The translations under genes and the position numbers were made by a program. A model generated the notes under the pieces. That model had not been told where the DNA came from. It saw only the letters and a program-made list of their open reading frames with translations, and did no database searches. This document shows, piece after piece, positions 12,667-24,444 of a stretch of 64,000 bases of DNA. The stretch lies in NCBI GenBank assembly GCA_033297075.1, contig MU858057.1:248001-312000 (forward strand), written 5' to 3'. The DNA is from Rhypophila decipiens (taxonomy: Eukaryota; Ascomycota; Sordariomycetes; Sordariales; Naviculisporaceae). The first letter of the stretch is position 1; each line of letters begins with the position of its first letter.

Positions 12667-13586
12667 ACCTTTTTTTCTCGATCTCCGACACATAGTTCTT
12701 TTCTTCACATCAGCTATTTTTTGCATCATGTCGGGATTGAAAGAGAAGGCGCATGAAAGGAATCTTTTAGGAGTTGGAACACTTACAGCAGCATTTGGAG
12801 CACTTGACTCATTTTTGGATTAAGCTTGGTGGTCTTGTCTGGATGAGATGTTTCTCGTCATAAGATTCCCCGTTTTGTTTCTTGCATGGAGTATGGGCTG
12901 GTTGATGGGTTGATGGAAGGTCGGGTATGAACCTTGTCAAGAGAGCATGATACCAGAGTAGAGTCTGATTTGAATGAGACGAAAAGGAACTTGCAAATAT
13001 TTCCACCTCTAATCGTAGCATATGGACTCAATAGCATCCTCATTTTACCGTGAGTTTTTCATTCCAAGGTGGTCCAACATTGAATCGTTTTGGCCAAACA
13101 AAGGACCAATGACGTTGAGCTTAGCTTACATCCGTACTTCTTTCAGCCCCGTCTGACATAAAGGATTGCTGCCGCTCTGAAAACCGAAGCCAAGAACAAC
13201 CAAAGCCAAGAACAACCACTTGCCTTTCTCTGTTCATCTCCACCTGTTGTTACACTTGTCAGCTCAACCAAAACATGAAATGGATCACATAAATGATGCA
13301 TATTCCTAAAAGGCGGGTGTATTATCCGTAATGAAGGTCACATCCCCCAACCCTGAATCCTACTGATCACCGTGGCCCCACTTCTTGGCCGCCAAGTGTC
13401 GCCCATCAACCAAGCATTACAGCAGCTTCGTCATCGTCATCCACCACTAACAACACCCAACAAGGACGTGAACTCACGCTGAGGTGTGCACCATTCTCAA
13501 GTAAATTTACGATCATAAAGAATCTCACTTTTGGTCCTCCATGTAATTTCTCTTTCCACGCCGAAAAGCAGGGAAAGACAGACCGG
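12667..13586. other. Intergenic region, nothing recognised
   Basis: About 0.9 kb between two plus-strand genes. It should contain the TM9 3' end and the phosphoesterase promoter. No repeat, RNA gene or convincing coding frame was seen. Confidence 0.5.
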
Positions 13587-15144
13587 ATGACCATCCTCCA
13601 AGCCCTCCACCTCCGGAGGTCCTCACAGTGGGACCCCCCAACGATCCTAGACCACCTCCTAACCTCTCCCCTGAAATGGATCATGTCCATACTCTACAGT
13701 TATATCCTCTTTCTAAGGGGTAGACCATTTCACCCACCACCCCGACCCCCATCATCATCATCATCATCATCATCAGTGTCAGGAGCTGGTGTCGAACAAC
13801 AACAAGAGAAAGGTCCCATCCGTGTAGTCTGCCTATCCGACACTCACGACCAGACATTACCAGTCCCAGACGGCGATCTGCTCGTTCACGCGGGGGACTT
13901 GACCCAGGATGGTTCTCGCGAGTCGATCCAGCAGCAGATTGACTGGCTTGATGGACTGCCTCATCGGCACAAGGTCTTTGTGGGGGGGAATCACGATGGC
14001 TGGTTGGATCCCGAGGCTAGGAGGGCACTGCTGCGGGAGAGGAAGAGCAGACGGCAGATTAGTAATGGAACTGGAACTGGGAATGGAGGAAATCTGTGGA
14101 AAGAGGAAGAAGAAGAAGAAGATGGGGATGAGGATGAGGGGAAAGAGCTAGATTTCAAGAGCCTGAGATATCTCGAGAATAGCTCTGTCACGCTCGATTT
14201 CAAGGGCGGCAGGAGGTTGAATGTCTATGGGTATGGGGCTGTTCCTGAGTGTGGGGATGATACTTTTGCGTGAGTACTTTTTTTCCTTTTTTTCCCCTTC
14301 TTTTGTCCCTCCCTTTGATGAGCCGGATTATTCACGGTCGTGTGTTGAGCTCTGACTACTCCACACTTTCATCTCACTCGCCCGCATCATGGAAACCCGA
14401 TACCCAGTCTTCGCTCAAGGGCTGGGCTGGGCTGGGCTACCTGCTTTATCTCATCATCATCAAGGCTGTTGTTCAGCCTCACATATCGCGCTACCTTACT
14501 CCCAGGTGCCAACTAACAGACACCTCTCACACAAGGTTCCAATACAAGCGCAGCCATGACCCATGGAAAGGCGCAATCCCACCAGAAACAGATGTCCTAG
14601 TCACTCACACACCACCCGTACGTTTTTATCTCTCTCCCTCCCATAAACCCACACAAATCTCCTAACCCTTCTCCTCCTCCTTTCCTATTCGACCCAAAAG
14701 GCCCACCACCTCGACCTATCCCTAGGCTGTCCAGGCCTCCTCTCCGAAATCTGGCGCACAAAACCCAAACTCCACATATTCGGGCACATCCACTGGCGCG
14801 CAGGAACCGAACCCGTTTACTTTGACGAGTGCCAGGCCTCGTACGAATCCCTCATGTCCCGCCCCAGCCCCGCCTCTCCGTGCTATCTCCTCGGCCTCGG
14901 CCCTCTCCTCAACGACTTCTTCTTCTTTCCCTTTGTCTTGTTATCGGCCAGGTCCAGAGCCGCGTGGGTCGATGCGTTGGCCGTCTTGTGGTACGGCATC
15001 AATAGCATCTTGTGGAAATGGATCATGCAAGGTCCGCATTCGAATAACGGGGGGTTGTTTGTCAATGCTGCTGTTATGCATGGGAATACGGGCAAATTGA
15101 GGAGAGGCGGCAACGAGAAGGCTGTTGTTGTGGTTGAACTTTGA
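13587..15144 (+). CDS. Calcineurin-like metallophosphoesterase
   Basis: Three exons (13587-14269, 14536-14617, 14701-15144) encode 402 residues. All metal-binding motifs of the superfamily are visible in order: SDTHD (Asp85, His87), HAGDLTQDG, GGNHDGW, VTHTPP at the exon 2/3 junction (the second intron is 14618-14700) and FGHIHW. This resembles the UPF0046/MPPED group of small phosphoesterases, whose substrates in fungi are mostly unknown. The N-terminus has a hydrophobic run (MSILYSYILFLRG) and a poly-Ser tract coded by TCA repeats; an acidic Glu/Asp insertion lies between the GNHD and the later motifs. A late hydrophobic stretch (FFFFPFVLLSA) suggests membrane association. Intron 1 (266 nt) is longer than most here. 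The start could instead be the Met at 13683. Confidence 0.88.
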
Positions 15145-16029
15145 AAAACTTTGAAAACTGAAATTATTTGTGTTTCGGTTAATTGGTTAATTGTTTTCTT
15201 GTCTCTCTCTCTTTTATTTTTCTTCAATCAAGTCCTTGGTCTGCTGTTGTTGTTGTTGTTGTTGCTGTCCATGGCTGTACCACCATCATTGGAATTAACT
15301 TCATGGAAATGTTTGTTAATGTTGATATATAAAGGTAGGTAGACAAAAGCTTGGAATTCGACCGAGGAGCAGCATTACAAGGCAATGCTTTGGACTTTGT
15401 AGGCAAAGTATCGACTCAACCATGGAACCGTTTGGTTTGACAAACCCTTCTTCGCACAAGAGATGAGAAGATTTGGCCTGCCAAAAAGGCACTCAGAGGC
15501 GGAGCATGCTACAGACTACAGTACCATGACCCAAGGAAAGGCAACAACCTGTGCCCACAGATGACAGCATATGCGCATGCGAAGAAGCACCCGCAGAAAC
15601 ATGACGTCTTCAAGGGTCCACTGGTCAAAAGTTCCGAGCTCCTCTTGACATCAGCCGAAAACCACCCCACGGCCTAGACAGGTATCCAAGATTACTCGTA
15701 TTACTAGTTAGGTATATATATAGGTATCGCCAATATATGAGAAGCCCACGAAACCAATCAGTCATAAACCCACAAACCGAGCGTCATATGCATCGTATGC
15801 CTCATCAAGTCCCATTAAAACAGACGCCGTCAAGAGCCGCCCTTTCCCAGCACATATGCCACCCCGGAATTTTCAAAGTCATGATATGTACGTAGTGCGC
15901 CGTGTGACGTCCCAATTTAAACCACGCCCTCGTGGTCTCATCTGCCCTTCATGTCAAGACATCTGACGAGATCTCGTGAGTTATGAGGAAGAAAACCAGA
16001 CAATATCTGCTTCGCAGCAGCAAGCTAGC
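15145..16029. other. Convergent intergenic region
   Basis: About 0.9 kb between the 3' ends of the phosphoesterase (plus) and the glucanase (minus). A short TTG-repeat tract lies near 15243-15263. Nothing else recognisable. Confidence 0.45.
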
Positions 16030-17542
16030 TTAGACAGCGAGAATGGCAGCCATGACCGCGGCCAGCGCTGCAACAACAGAGCCAGAAAGAGAAGCGGCGC
16101 CGCTCCCTTGCGTCGCTGGGCCGGTGGGAGAAGGTGTGGCTCCTGCTCCCGTGCTGCCTGTGCCAGAAGCGGGGCTGCCGGCACCAGTCTCGGAAGGAGA
16201 ACCGCCCGCGTCAGTTGGGCTATCTGAAGCTGTCTCTGACGGCGCCGTCACCGAGGTCGAAAAGGTCGAGGTTTCAAGCGAAAGCTGAGAGCTCGGCAGG
16301 GCGCCACCGGCACCAGGGCTGCCATCACCTATTTCTGGGGCGCTGGTGGTGGTGCTGGTTGAGTCGGCAGGGCTTTCGGTAGATTCAGCTGGCTCTTCTG
16401 CAGAGGTAGTCGGAGACGCTGGCTCTTGTGCAGACGTGGTCGAAGTCGTTGTTGGGGGTCTAGAAGGCGGATTAGCATGTCTCGGAAGCAGAAAAAGACA
16501 CAACAAAGACTTACGGCTTGACATTAACATCCTTCTGGCACTTGAGATCAAACAGAGGTTCGCTGGTCAGAGTGCTGCCAATGACTCCGAAGCTGGGATT
16601 GGGAGTGGCGGGAGCGGCATCCTGGAAGGTATACCACCAGACATTCGTAGTGCCAAACAAGGAGCAGCCGACATCGTTCCAGTACGCCTTGGCGTTCTTC
16701 AAGCTGGGTACCGCCTGGCCGACAGTCTTACCGCTAACAGGAAAGCCGGTTTCCGTGACCCAGACGGGCTTTCCGCCAACCGCGGCTTGTGTGGCTTGGA
16801 AGGCCTCGTCAAACAGACTCTTGCCGTTGGAGATGTCATTGGCCATGGTGCTCTGGAAATAGGGGTACGCATCGAACCCGATCCAGTCGCAAGCTTCGAC
16901 AACCGCGTGGTTGGATCCATTAACCCAGGCGGTCCAAGTGTCAACATGGCCGATCGGGGCGTTGGCCAGGGGCGTGTGGGCGATGGCTTGGCGGACCTGC
17001 TTGATGTAGCCGGCAATTGTGGCAGGGTCGGCCCCGGGATTCTCCTTATTCATAATCCCGGTCGGCGAGATGCGGTAGAGGTCCTCACTCCCTACCGAGA
17101 TGCCGGCCACGAGACTGGCAAAGTCGCTTCCGTACTTGGTAATTGCTGATTTCAGGGCCTGGAGCTCGTTGGCAAAGACAGCATCGCCAGCTGAAGCCCA
17201 GATACCCAGGAGCAGTGACGTCTTCGTCTTGATGGCAGCGGGGATGGCAGATATGGGGTCATTAGCCGTGCCTCCTTGCTGTAAGCACAAGATGGTTAGC
17301 TGGGCAGCTCAGGCGGCTACGTGTAGACAAAGACTCACCACTGTGGTATAAAGACGAGCACTGTGGAAGCCACCTGCTGGAGCACCGACAAGGTTGCCAG
17401 CCGCCTTGAATTCGGCCTCGAAGTCGGATTCCTGCTTGGGCGCGCCCGTGGTGAAGGTCGAGCCATAGTTGAAGCCCTGGTAGGCGGCCAAGGCCGTGGT
17501 GAAAGTGGTAGCCAGAGCTACCAGCTTAGGAATGGAATGCAT
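16030..17542 (-). CDS. eglC: GPI-anchored GH17 endo-1,3-beta-glucosidase (EglC-like)
   Basis: Three exons read from the right: 17542-17339, 17278-16515 and 16459-16030; introns of 60 and 55 nt; 465 residues. A signal peptide ([19 protein letters not shown]) is followed by a GH17 barrel starting GFNYGSTF. The likely acid/base Glu sits in [11 protein letters not shown] near residue 130 and the nucleophile Glu in VWVTETGFP near residue 243. After the catalytic domain (ending SEPLFDLKC) comes a long Ser/Thr/Pro-rich stalk and a hydrophobic C-terminus ([15 protein letters not shown]) typical of GPI attachment. The enzyme should cleave or remodel cell-wall beta-1,3-glucan at the surface. The symbol is by family resemblance, not by a verified orthologue. 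Confidence 0.92.
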
Positions 17543-19542
17543 GGCTGATTTATAGGAAGAGTTGCACAATAAGTAAACAAGGATAAGTAGCTCGTAGGAC
17601 AATCGAGGTTAATTCCAAGAGGACGGCCAAAAGTGATTGTGATGTTCGTTCCAAGAGTTGAGGTGATAATACGGTAGACGGGACGATGTTGACGTATGAA
17701 TGTTTTGTTTGGTTCGATGGTCCAAGACAAAGCCAATGTGTGGGAGTTGCGGCAAGGGCGATTAATGCCAGGGGTTGCTTTCTTTATTCCTTCCTTCTTC
17801 TTCTTATATCAAAGCAACAGTCCCGGGTACATGGAATGAACGATGGTCAACGGGTGTGAGGTGGTGTGGCAGGAGAGAAGATGGAAACTTGGAAAGCATG
17901 ATCTGGGAGAAGAACCATATAACAAGTTGCCCACAGACAACGGATCAGGGAAGTGACGACGGTCGTAACAAAAATGGATCTCGGGGCGATACAGTGGCTG
18001 ACTGTCGACCTCCCTGGCAGGTACGGTCCACCCGCACCTGCAGAGAATCCCAAGAAACAAAGGCCCGGGAGGCTCGATCGTCCCGTCGATTGGATGTTTG
18101 GCCAAGACAAACAACCACCAGCACCCCGGTACCTTGCACCCCCCGCACCGTGGCGTGGTTGGGACGGCCTGGCCCTGCATCCCCTGGCCGATCAACCGTT
18201 TTTTATCCGCCAGTAAAGTCATGATGTTTTTTCCATTTTTCTCGTCCCAGAAAATCCGAGTCGCGATTCTAAGAATTCGAGAGAACAGTAATTCGAACAA
18301 TAAGCATTCCCAATAATACATACATGTGTACGGATAGTAAAGGTACTGATCGAGAGCGAGGATCGACTTTTAGACATAACCGGACACGAGGCTCGTGGGC
18401 TGGTACGATTATCCCCGGAGGAAGCCCGAAGGGTTGGTTGGTCGAGATGGCACCTCGTATTCAACCTGCCATTGCCGTTGACGTGTGCACATCATGTTGG
18501 CTCGCACGTGGCTCTTTGTTCAACTTGGACTTGGACTAAATATATGCATGAGAAATATAATGTCGCGATGGGAGTGGCCAGGATGGCGACGTTTGAGCAT
18601 CTGATGCCATGATTCCCACCGGATCATCGGTTTGGTGCGACCCCGGCGACGGGAGCAAAAAGCCAAGCGCTGCTGCCCTGTGGCCCCTGTCGTCTGGGGT
18701 GCCATGCCCTGACAGAAGCTTATTTTCACGTGATCACCCGCAACGCCCCTCCCAGTGCCAAGCCAAGCGGCAACACCCTTCGCGACTCTATGACTTGACA
18801 TCGTGACAATGAGGATTTTGAGGCTTGAAGAGTTCTTGTGCATTACATACTGGGATACAGATAGACCACCTTGGCAAGCTTGGATCCCAGCATGCAACTG
18901 ACCTAAACCTAATACGTACCATCACATTGCTGACCGTCAAGGAAGTTGTTCCAGCGTACCGAACAAGGAAATTAAAGCTCCCGACGGTGGGGTCACCATG
19001 CTTTAATTTGAAGCTATTCCAGCCTTGCTTTACTTTGATCAAAACATCCAAGTCCGGGCCTTGAACACCTTGGAACCTGGATTCGTTGAACATGACCCTA
19101 ACCCTAACCCCGACATTCTTCAGGTTGACATAAAGGGTCAATTATGCATGAACAATCAAGGTCTTGAGGTGACCAAGCCAAGCCAAGGAGGACTTGCTGC
19201 TTTGCCTTGTTTTGGACTTTTTTCTCGGCTATCTTAACTTACTTTGCGTTGGCCTCGATTTGTTCAACTTGAACTGTTCAAAACGCTGGCTGCATTCATG
19301 AAAGTCTATATAGGGTTCAGGTTTAAAGTGGTTGTTTTGTTATCCTAAACCCTAATGTCGGCAGTGCTGGCGCCATATAAAGACTACTTCTCATTTTCCT
19401 TGCTGTATAAAAGCTTGCAGTCACCGCTGTTTCTCTGTTCCCCCTTTTCCGGCATCAAGCTGTCAACTACTCAGTTCCCACAAGGCACACGACACACTCA
19501 GCGCAGGGTATAATTATCTATTTACCTATCTACACAGCCATC
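17543..19542. other. Divergent intergenic region with a telomere-like motif
   Basis: Two kilobases between the glucanase (minus) and the zinc-finger gene (plus), so it holds both promoters. No convincing gene. A short interstitial telomeric repeat lies at 19095-19111 and an AAACCCTAA box near 19347. The final 150 bases before 19543 look like promoter and leader sequence (TATAAAA-like string near 19405). Confidence 0.5.
19095..19111. repeat. Interstitial telomere-like repeat
   Basis: The bases ACCCTAACCCTAACCCC give two and a half units of the fungal telomere repeat, about 450 bp upstream of the zinc-finger gene. Short telomere-like boxes occur in promoters of translation-related genes in some eukaryotes; a role here is only a guess. 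Confidence 0.7.
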
Positions 19543-21098
19543 ATGTCATTGTCACGCAGATCGTACCTGCAACGCCCACTGACTGTTGCTAAGACCCCTA
19601 CGCACTGCAAGACTTGCCTCGTGGCGCTGAGCAGCCCGGAAGCATTCCGAGCTCATCTCAAAAGCGGAGATCATGTCACGAAGCTTCGGACCAGTGTAGC
19701 AGACCCCTTGGGGAGGGACTATTCATAAGGAATAACGATGGCAGAATGGGAAAAGAGGGACAGCGAGAATGGAGAAAGGTGCACAAGGACTCCGAGACGG
19801 AAATACCAACCTGAATTCGAATCCGACGATTCAGACCTCTCAGAAGAGGAGGACGACTCCGAGGAAGACTCGGAAGATGAAGACGACGAGACCTACCTCC
19901 CAGCCCCCAAATTCACGCCCTCCAAGTGTCTCTTTTGCTCTCACGACTCATCTTCCGAGTCCAGCAACAGCATCCTCGAAGCCAACCTATCGCACATGGC
20001 CGTCTCACACGGCTTCAAAATCCCCTTCCAAACCCAGCTGAAGGCAAACATCAGCCCGCAGACAATCCTCGAATACCTCCACCTCACAATCCACTCCTAC
20101 AGCGAGTGCATCACCTGCAACACGCGCCGGCACCACACAGTCGAAGCAGTCCAGCACCACATGAAGGCCAAGGGCCACTGCACGTTCACCCTCACGCCCG
20201 AAACGACGTCGGAATTCTACAACCTCCCAGAAGCAGAAATCATCACGGGCGTGGAACAAACCCACACGTCGCACGAGAACTTTGCCACCACGACAAGGCT
20301 CCTCCCCCGATGATGAAGGGTGGATACTGGGGTGGCACTGGTCTCGTCACCACCGCCCATGGACAAGATGACGATGAACAAGTAATCCACCACCAACAAA
20401 AGTCCTCCTCGCCAAGCTTAACCACCTGTTCTTCATCAAACCAGCAGCCAAACCCGATATCCATCCCAGTAACAAACCAAACGCGACTAAACCTAGCCAA
20501 GAACGTCTCCCTCCGACACAGACTCCTAAAACAATGGGGCAGCACGAATAAATTCTGGGGCGAGCTAATACTCGATCGCCTCCTCGAGGAGGATCGCATC
20601 CACGCAAAAGTAGCCCAGGTTATCCGCTCCTCCTCCACACCGGGGGGCGGCCAAAAGAATCTGCACTTTGTCCCGGTGGGCCCAGACAGATGGTCCATCG
20701 CCTCGGTATCAGACGATGGTGGTAGTAGCTACCAACTAGAGAGCGTTCCTTTCCCGGCTGCTTGGATGGGATCCAGTCGCAAGTTGGGAAGGAACATGTT
20801 GCTTGATGCTGCCCAGTTGCAGCCTGGTCAGATGGATTTTGGGATCGAGACGGGTCTGGCGGATGGACGGGAGAGGGTTTGGAAGATTACGGATGGCTTT
20901 GAGAGACGACAGCATTGTGGTGTCAAGAATGGTAGGCAGGGTTATGTTTTGTATGGAGCGGTGGGGCGGGAGAGATTTTCATTTTCTAGGGTGAGGAGGG
21001 GTATGGCTGGGGGACGCAGTTGTAAGGGTAGGGGATTACCAGGCAAGGCAAAGAAGTCAAGTCCGAGTCTTGTTTCCTGCCTTGGATGGATATGGTAG
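19543..21098 (+). CDS. REI1/ZNF622-like C2H2 zinc-finger protein, structure unresolved
   Basis: Three collinear coding segments. 19543-19725 encodes one finger (CKTCLVALSSPEAFRAHL). 19738-20310, in the same frame after TAA at 19726, encodes an acidic run, then CLFC...HMAVSHGFKIP and CITC...HHMKAKGHC fingers in the order and spacing of REI1 (ZNF622), a cytoplasmic 60S ribosome maturation factor. From about 20330 the frame shifts and a further basic/hydrophobic segment runs to 21098. The first break could be an intron 19694-19744 (GTGTAG...GCAG, AATAAC branch-like site), which keeps the frame; I found no good donor for the second. It is either a gene with weak splice sites or a decaying paralogue. 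The first finger of true REI1 is missing, so this is probably not the housekeeping copy. Confidence 0.5.
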
Positions 21099-21285
21099 TA
21101 GACAGCAGTTATTGTCAGTAGCTCAACTGAATGAGTAGAATTTAATCAATGAGTTTAATCATTTCATATCATCGATGTAAATTGTGAGATGCTGTTGTCT
21201 GCTCTTTTTGAACTGTTGCTAAAAGTTGCAAGTTTGACGCTCGGGCAGTAGTCTCGTTGTATATTTCTTGAATTTACCAGCCTTC

Positions 21286-23976
21286 TTACCATCCCGCCTG
21301 TTCAAGCACCAGACTAAGAGGATCACCCATCCGTCCTTGTCCCATCTAAAGACAATGTCAAATGTCAGTTTCCATATTTCTCTTAACAACAACAGCAACC
21401 CCCCTTTTGTCAGGCCCAAAATGCATGTTAGCCAGGGAAAAAAAAGAAAGAAAAAAGAACTCACCTCAAAGTTCCAACTCCTACCATGATTATGATTCTC
21501 ATTCATCGTGGTATCCTCCCCCCCAAGCCCGTGTGCCCACATTTCCCCAATAGAAGAATGATAGGCTTCACCTCCCACAACCCCCATCAATTCACCACCC
21601 TCCTGCTGCCGTTCAAACCGTCGATCAACATGTGCATTCCAAAACTCCGAGAACCTATTCGCGCTACAAGGAAAAGCCCTAGCTTCATCGTCCTTGCCCA
21701 CATGAATCTTGGTAATAATCAAGACCGAGTAAATCATCAACACCCGCCAGGCTGCCGGGCTGTGGTTACTACTACTCGGTCGTCGCCTACTTCCGCCGCC
21801 GCCGCCGCCTGTTATTACTCCCGTCCCCCCCGCGGCAGATTCAGGACGACCCGCAGCATGCGCAACATGATTCATCATCACCACCGGAATCGTCGTCGTC
21901 CCATCATCATCCGTATTATGCGAGCAGCGCATAAACCAGCCTTCAAAAAAAGGCAAAACGTCATCCAGCAACCCGATAGTCTGCGCCGAGTTGATGATCG
22001 GTATAGACAAGCTTCCTTTCGGCCGGGCAAGGGTGACCAGACAGAGCGCCAGACATGCCAATGTCAAATCGTTCCTCATCGAGGTGACGCACATGGTCCC
22101 CATGACGGCTAGCTTGCGGGTCAAGAACAGAATCGACAGTGCAGAGTGGTATATAATCGTCTCTGAAAGAGATGATGATGATGATGATACTTGAGGCCAA
22201 GAAGAAGATTCAACGTCGATCGAATCAGAGGTAGTAGTAGTAGGAAGAGCGGCGGGGGGAACAACAGGATGAACAAACGGCCGATGGAGGAGTATCAGGC
22301 ATTCCCTAAGCTGGTACTGGAGCAAGGCCCAGACCATGAGAACAGCCTTGCGAGGACCACCGCAGTCGACATCGTTGGGGGCTCCGCCTTCCATCGTCCA
22401 CGCAGGAAGAGAATCAAGAGCTTGAGTCAGCTGCCGAGTGTACTGCTGCACCTCGGAGCCAGGAAGCGCAGCAATCTTGTTGTTGCCGGCTGCGAATAAC
22501 CTCTGCGAGATTTCAAGACGTAGTGTGAAGCTCTGCGCGCTGATCGACTGGTAGGATGTCTTGGTGTATTTGTTCGCTGGTCTCGCGCCGGGCAGGCTCT
22601 TGGAGGTCTCGTGCAACTCACAGTCGTCAATGTTGGCAGGCGGTAGGGTGGTTGACTCGAGTGCGGACAGGATCGTCGGGAGTCCGTGTTCAAAGCTCGC
22701 TTGGAGATCTAGTTCTTTGATGGTCGCCCAGATGCGCCTCTTCACCTCTCGCACGTAAAGTGGCTCGGAATGCGGCGGGTCGAGGTGAAGGCCGTCCACG
22801 ATGGCATTCTGGATCAGCGGTGCTGTTTCCGACCAGGATTGTTGCTGTCGGATCCAGTTGACTCGTTTGGCGAGGCAGACTAGACATGCGAGCTGGTAGT
22901 ATATTAGATCCCGTGGTCTGCAAGGTTGGGACTGCCACTGCGCGTTGAGCCATTGAGCCGAGACAGATATCCAATGGGGAACCATGGTCCTGTTGGGAGC
23001 GTCGTCGGGCATGACGGTCGAAGTCGCGGCTGCGATCGAGATGATGCACAGAATCGTGGCCGCAGTGCCGGGGTCGCGGAACTGTGGCTCTTGGACCCAG
23101 AACTCCATGTACTCCCGCTCAAAGGTTGGCGTGTGGACGATCCTGTGCACATGCTCGGTGTGGTTGAGGTAGAATGATACGAGCGCATCCGTCTCATGCC
23201 TGGGCGGGAGGAGAGCCAGCATGTGAGCGATGTCGACATTGCGGGTCAGGGGGTCAGGGGTGTATTGGGTTCGTCCGAGATGCATCCCCCGAGGTCTGAG
23301 ATGTTCCTCTGCAAGTGTTTCGAGGTATGGGGGCAGCTGGGGAATCTATCGGCTGATAGGTTAGGAGATTGCAGCTTATAAAAAGCCTGGGGAGTAAACC
23401 AACGTCAAAAAAGAGCCCGAGGAGGGTGGAGGTGCCATGGTAGGCTCTGTTGGATGTTTGAGTGAATTCTAGGGAGGAACTGCCAGCAATTATGGGTGAG
23501 GTGATGGTTGCCTGACTCCCGGACCCGGAATCAGAAGCATCAAACAAGACGTCTGCATGATGCGAGATGGTGGTCTGGAATAGATGCTCCTTCAGTTGGG
23601 CAATCTCGGCCTGCAGCTCTCGGATTTGGTCGTCGTTTTGCTGCAGAGGCAGGGCACCTAGATCCGAGTCGCTGGGTCCCACCGAGGACCGCGTGCTTGC
23701 GGATGTCTTCGTTCCGGGAGGAAAGGCCTCGTATGTGCAAAGGTCGGGCTTGCCTGCCCTGACGCAACGCTGGCATGGGAGCTTTCTATCGCATGATAGC
23801 TAATGCAGAACATCAGTCAGGCAATGTGAACAGCTGCATAGTAGTCAAATACCGCAGGAGCGTACCTTCTTGCCCCTGCACTCGGAGCAGTTCAGCCGAA
23901 GACGAGGCCTGCGCTGCTTGACACTGCTCGGGCCTCCTCCCCCGGGATGCATGGTATCGCCGACATTCTCGGACAT
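21286..23976 (-). CDS. Zn2Cys6 transcription factor with fungal_trans domain
   Basis: Four exons from the right: 23976-23866, 23799-23404, 23345-21465, 21345-21286; 815 residues. The Zn2Cys6 cluster spans the first intron: CSECRGKK | LSCDRKLPCQRC, with spacing CX2CX6CX5CX2CX8C. A short coiled-coil-like segment (DDQIRELQAEIAQLKEHL) follows for dimerisation. The middle-homology (fungal_trans) region starts around HMLALLPPRHETDALVSFY and includes the typical FEREYMEFW and YQLACLVCLAKR stretches. Introns are 66, 58 and 119 nt. The last intron removes a poly-T tract and gives the C-terminus SWNFEMGQGRMGDPL. The second donor (GTTGGT) is weak but phase-consistent. Target genes are unknown; paired CCG repeats lie just upstream of the start. 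Confidence 0.9.
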
Positions 23977-24444
23977 ATTTTGGCAATATTGGACGGTCAC
24001 GATGTCTTTGAGGCGGTTAGAAAGGAGGGTCGGGGGAAGACCAACACCTCACCGCCGTAGATGGCCAAATTGTTTATACCCCTTGATTACTAAGAAGGGG
24101 ACTTACACCAGCGTGATGGGCTAAGTCCGACTTTATCCGGGCTACGGATTCGGCTGCCAAGAAGCCTGTAGATCATGATCTCCGACCGAGTAAGTCCGCA
24201 TATATCCGTATTGGTGCTGACCACTCTGTGCCAAAAACAAAAGATGCAAAGAAACACTAATTTGAAGAGAGCTTACAAAATAATAATATAACACTGCGAG
24301 ATCATGTAAGACCATGGCCTTGACGAATATTTCGGGGCCATATCGAATGTTCTACTACACTCGTTTGTTTGTCTCGTCGATATGGTTTCAAACAATCTTT
24401 TCTGGTATTATAAGTAATTCGACGCTTGACGGCTATCGGGCACA
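23977..24444. other. Promoter region of the Zn2Cys6 gene and 3' end of the flavoprotein gene
   Basis: About 470 bp between two minus-strand genes. Apart from the CCG repeats it is AT-rich and holds no open frame of interest. Confidence 0.5.
24122..24208. promoter_or_regulatory. Paired CCG-N7-CCG repeats, putative Zn2Cys6 binding sites
   Basis: Two direct copies of TAAGTCCGxxTxTATCCG lie at 24122-24139 and 24191-24208, 15 of 18 bases identical. Each holds CCG triplets seven bases apart, and a CGG-N3-CGG pair sits between them at 24145-24153. CGG/CCG triplets are half-sites for Zn2Cys6 regulators. They are 146-232 bp upstream of the regulator's start, so autoregulation is possible. The link to that protein is inference. 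Confidence 0.35.

Noticed and set aside
16346..17149. 267-codon frame on the plus strand
   Set aside because: It is the antisense shadow of the GH17 glucanase, whose catalytic motifs and splice sites are clear.
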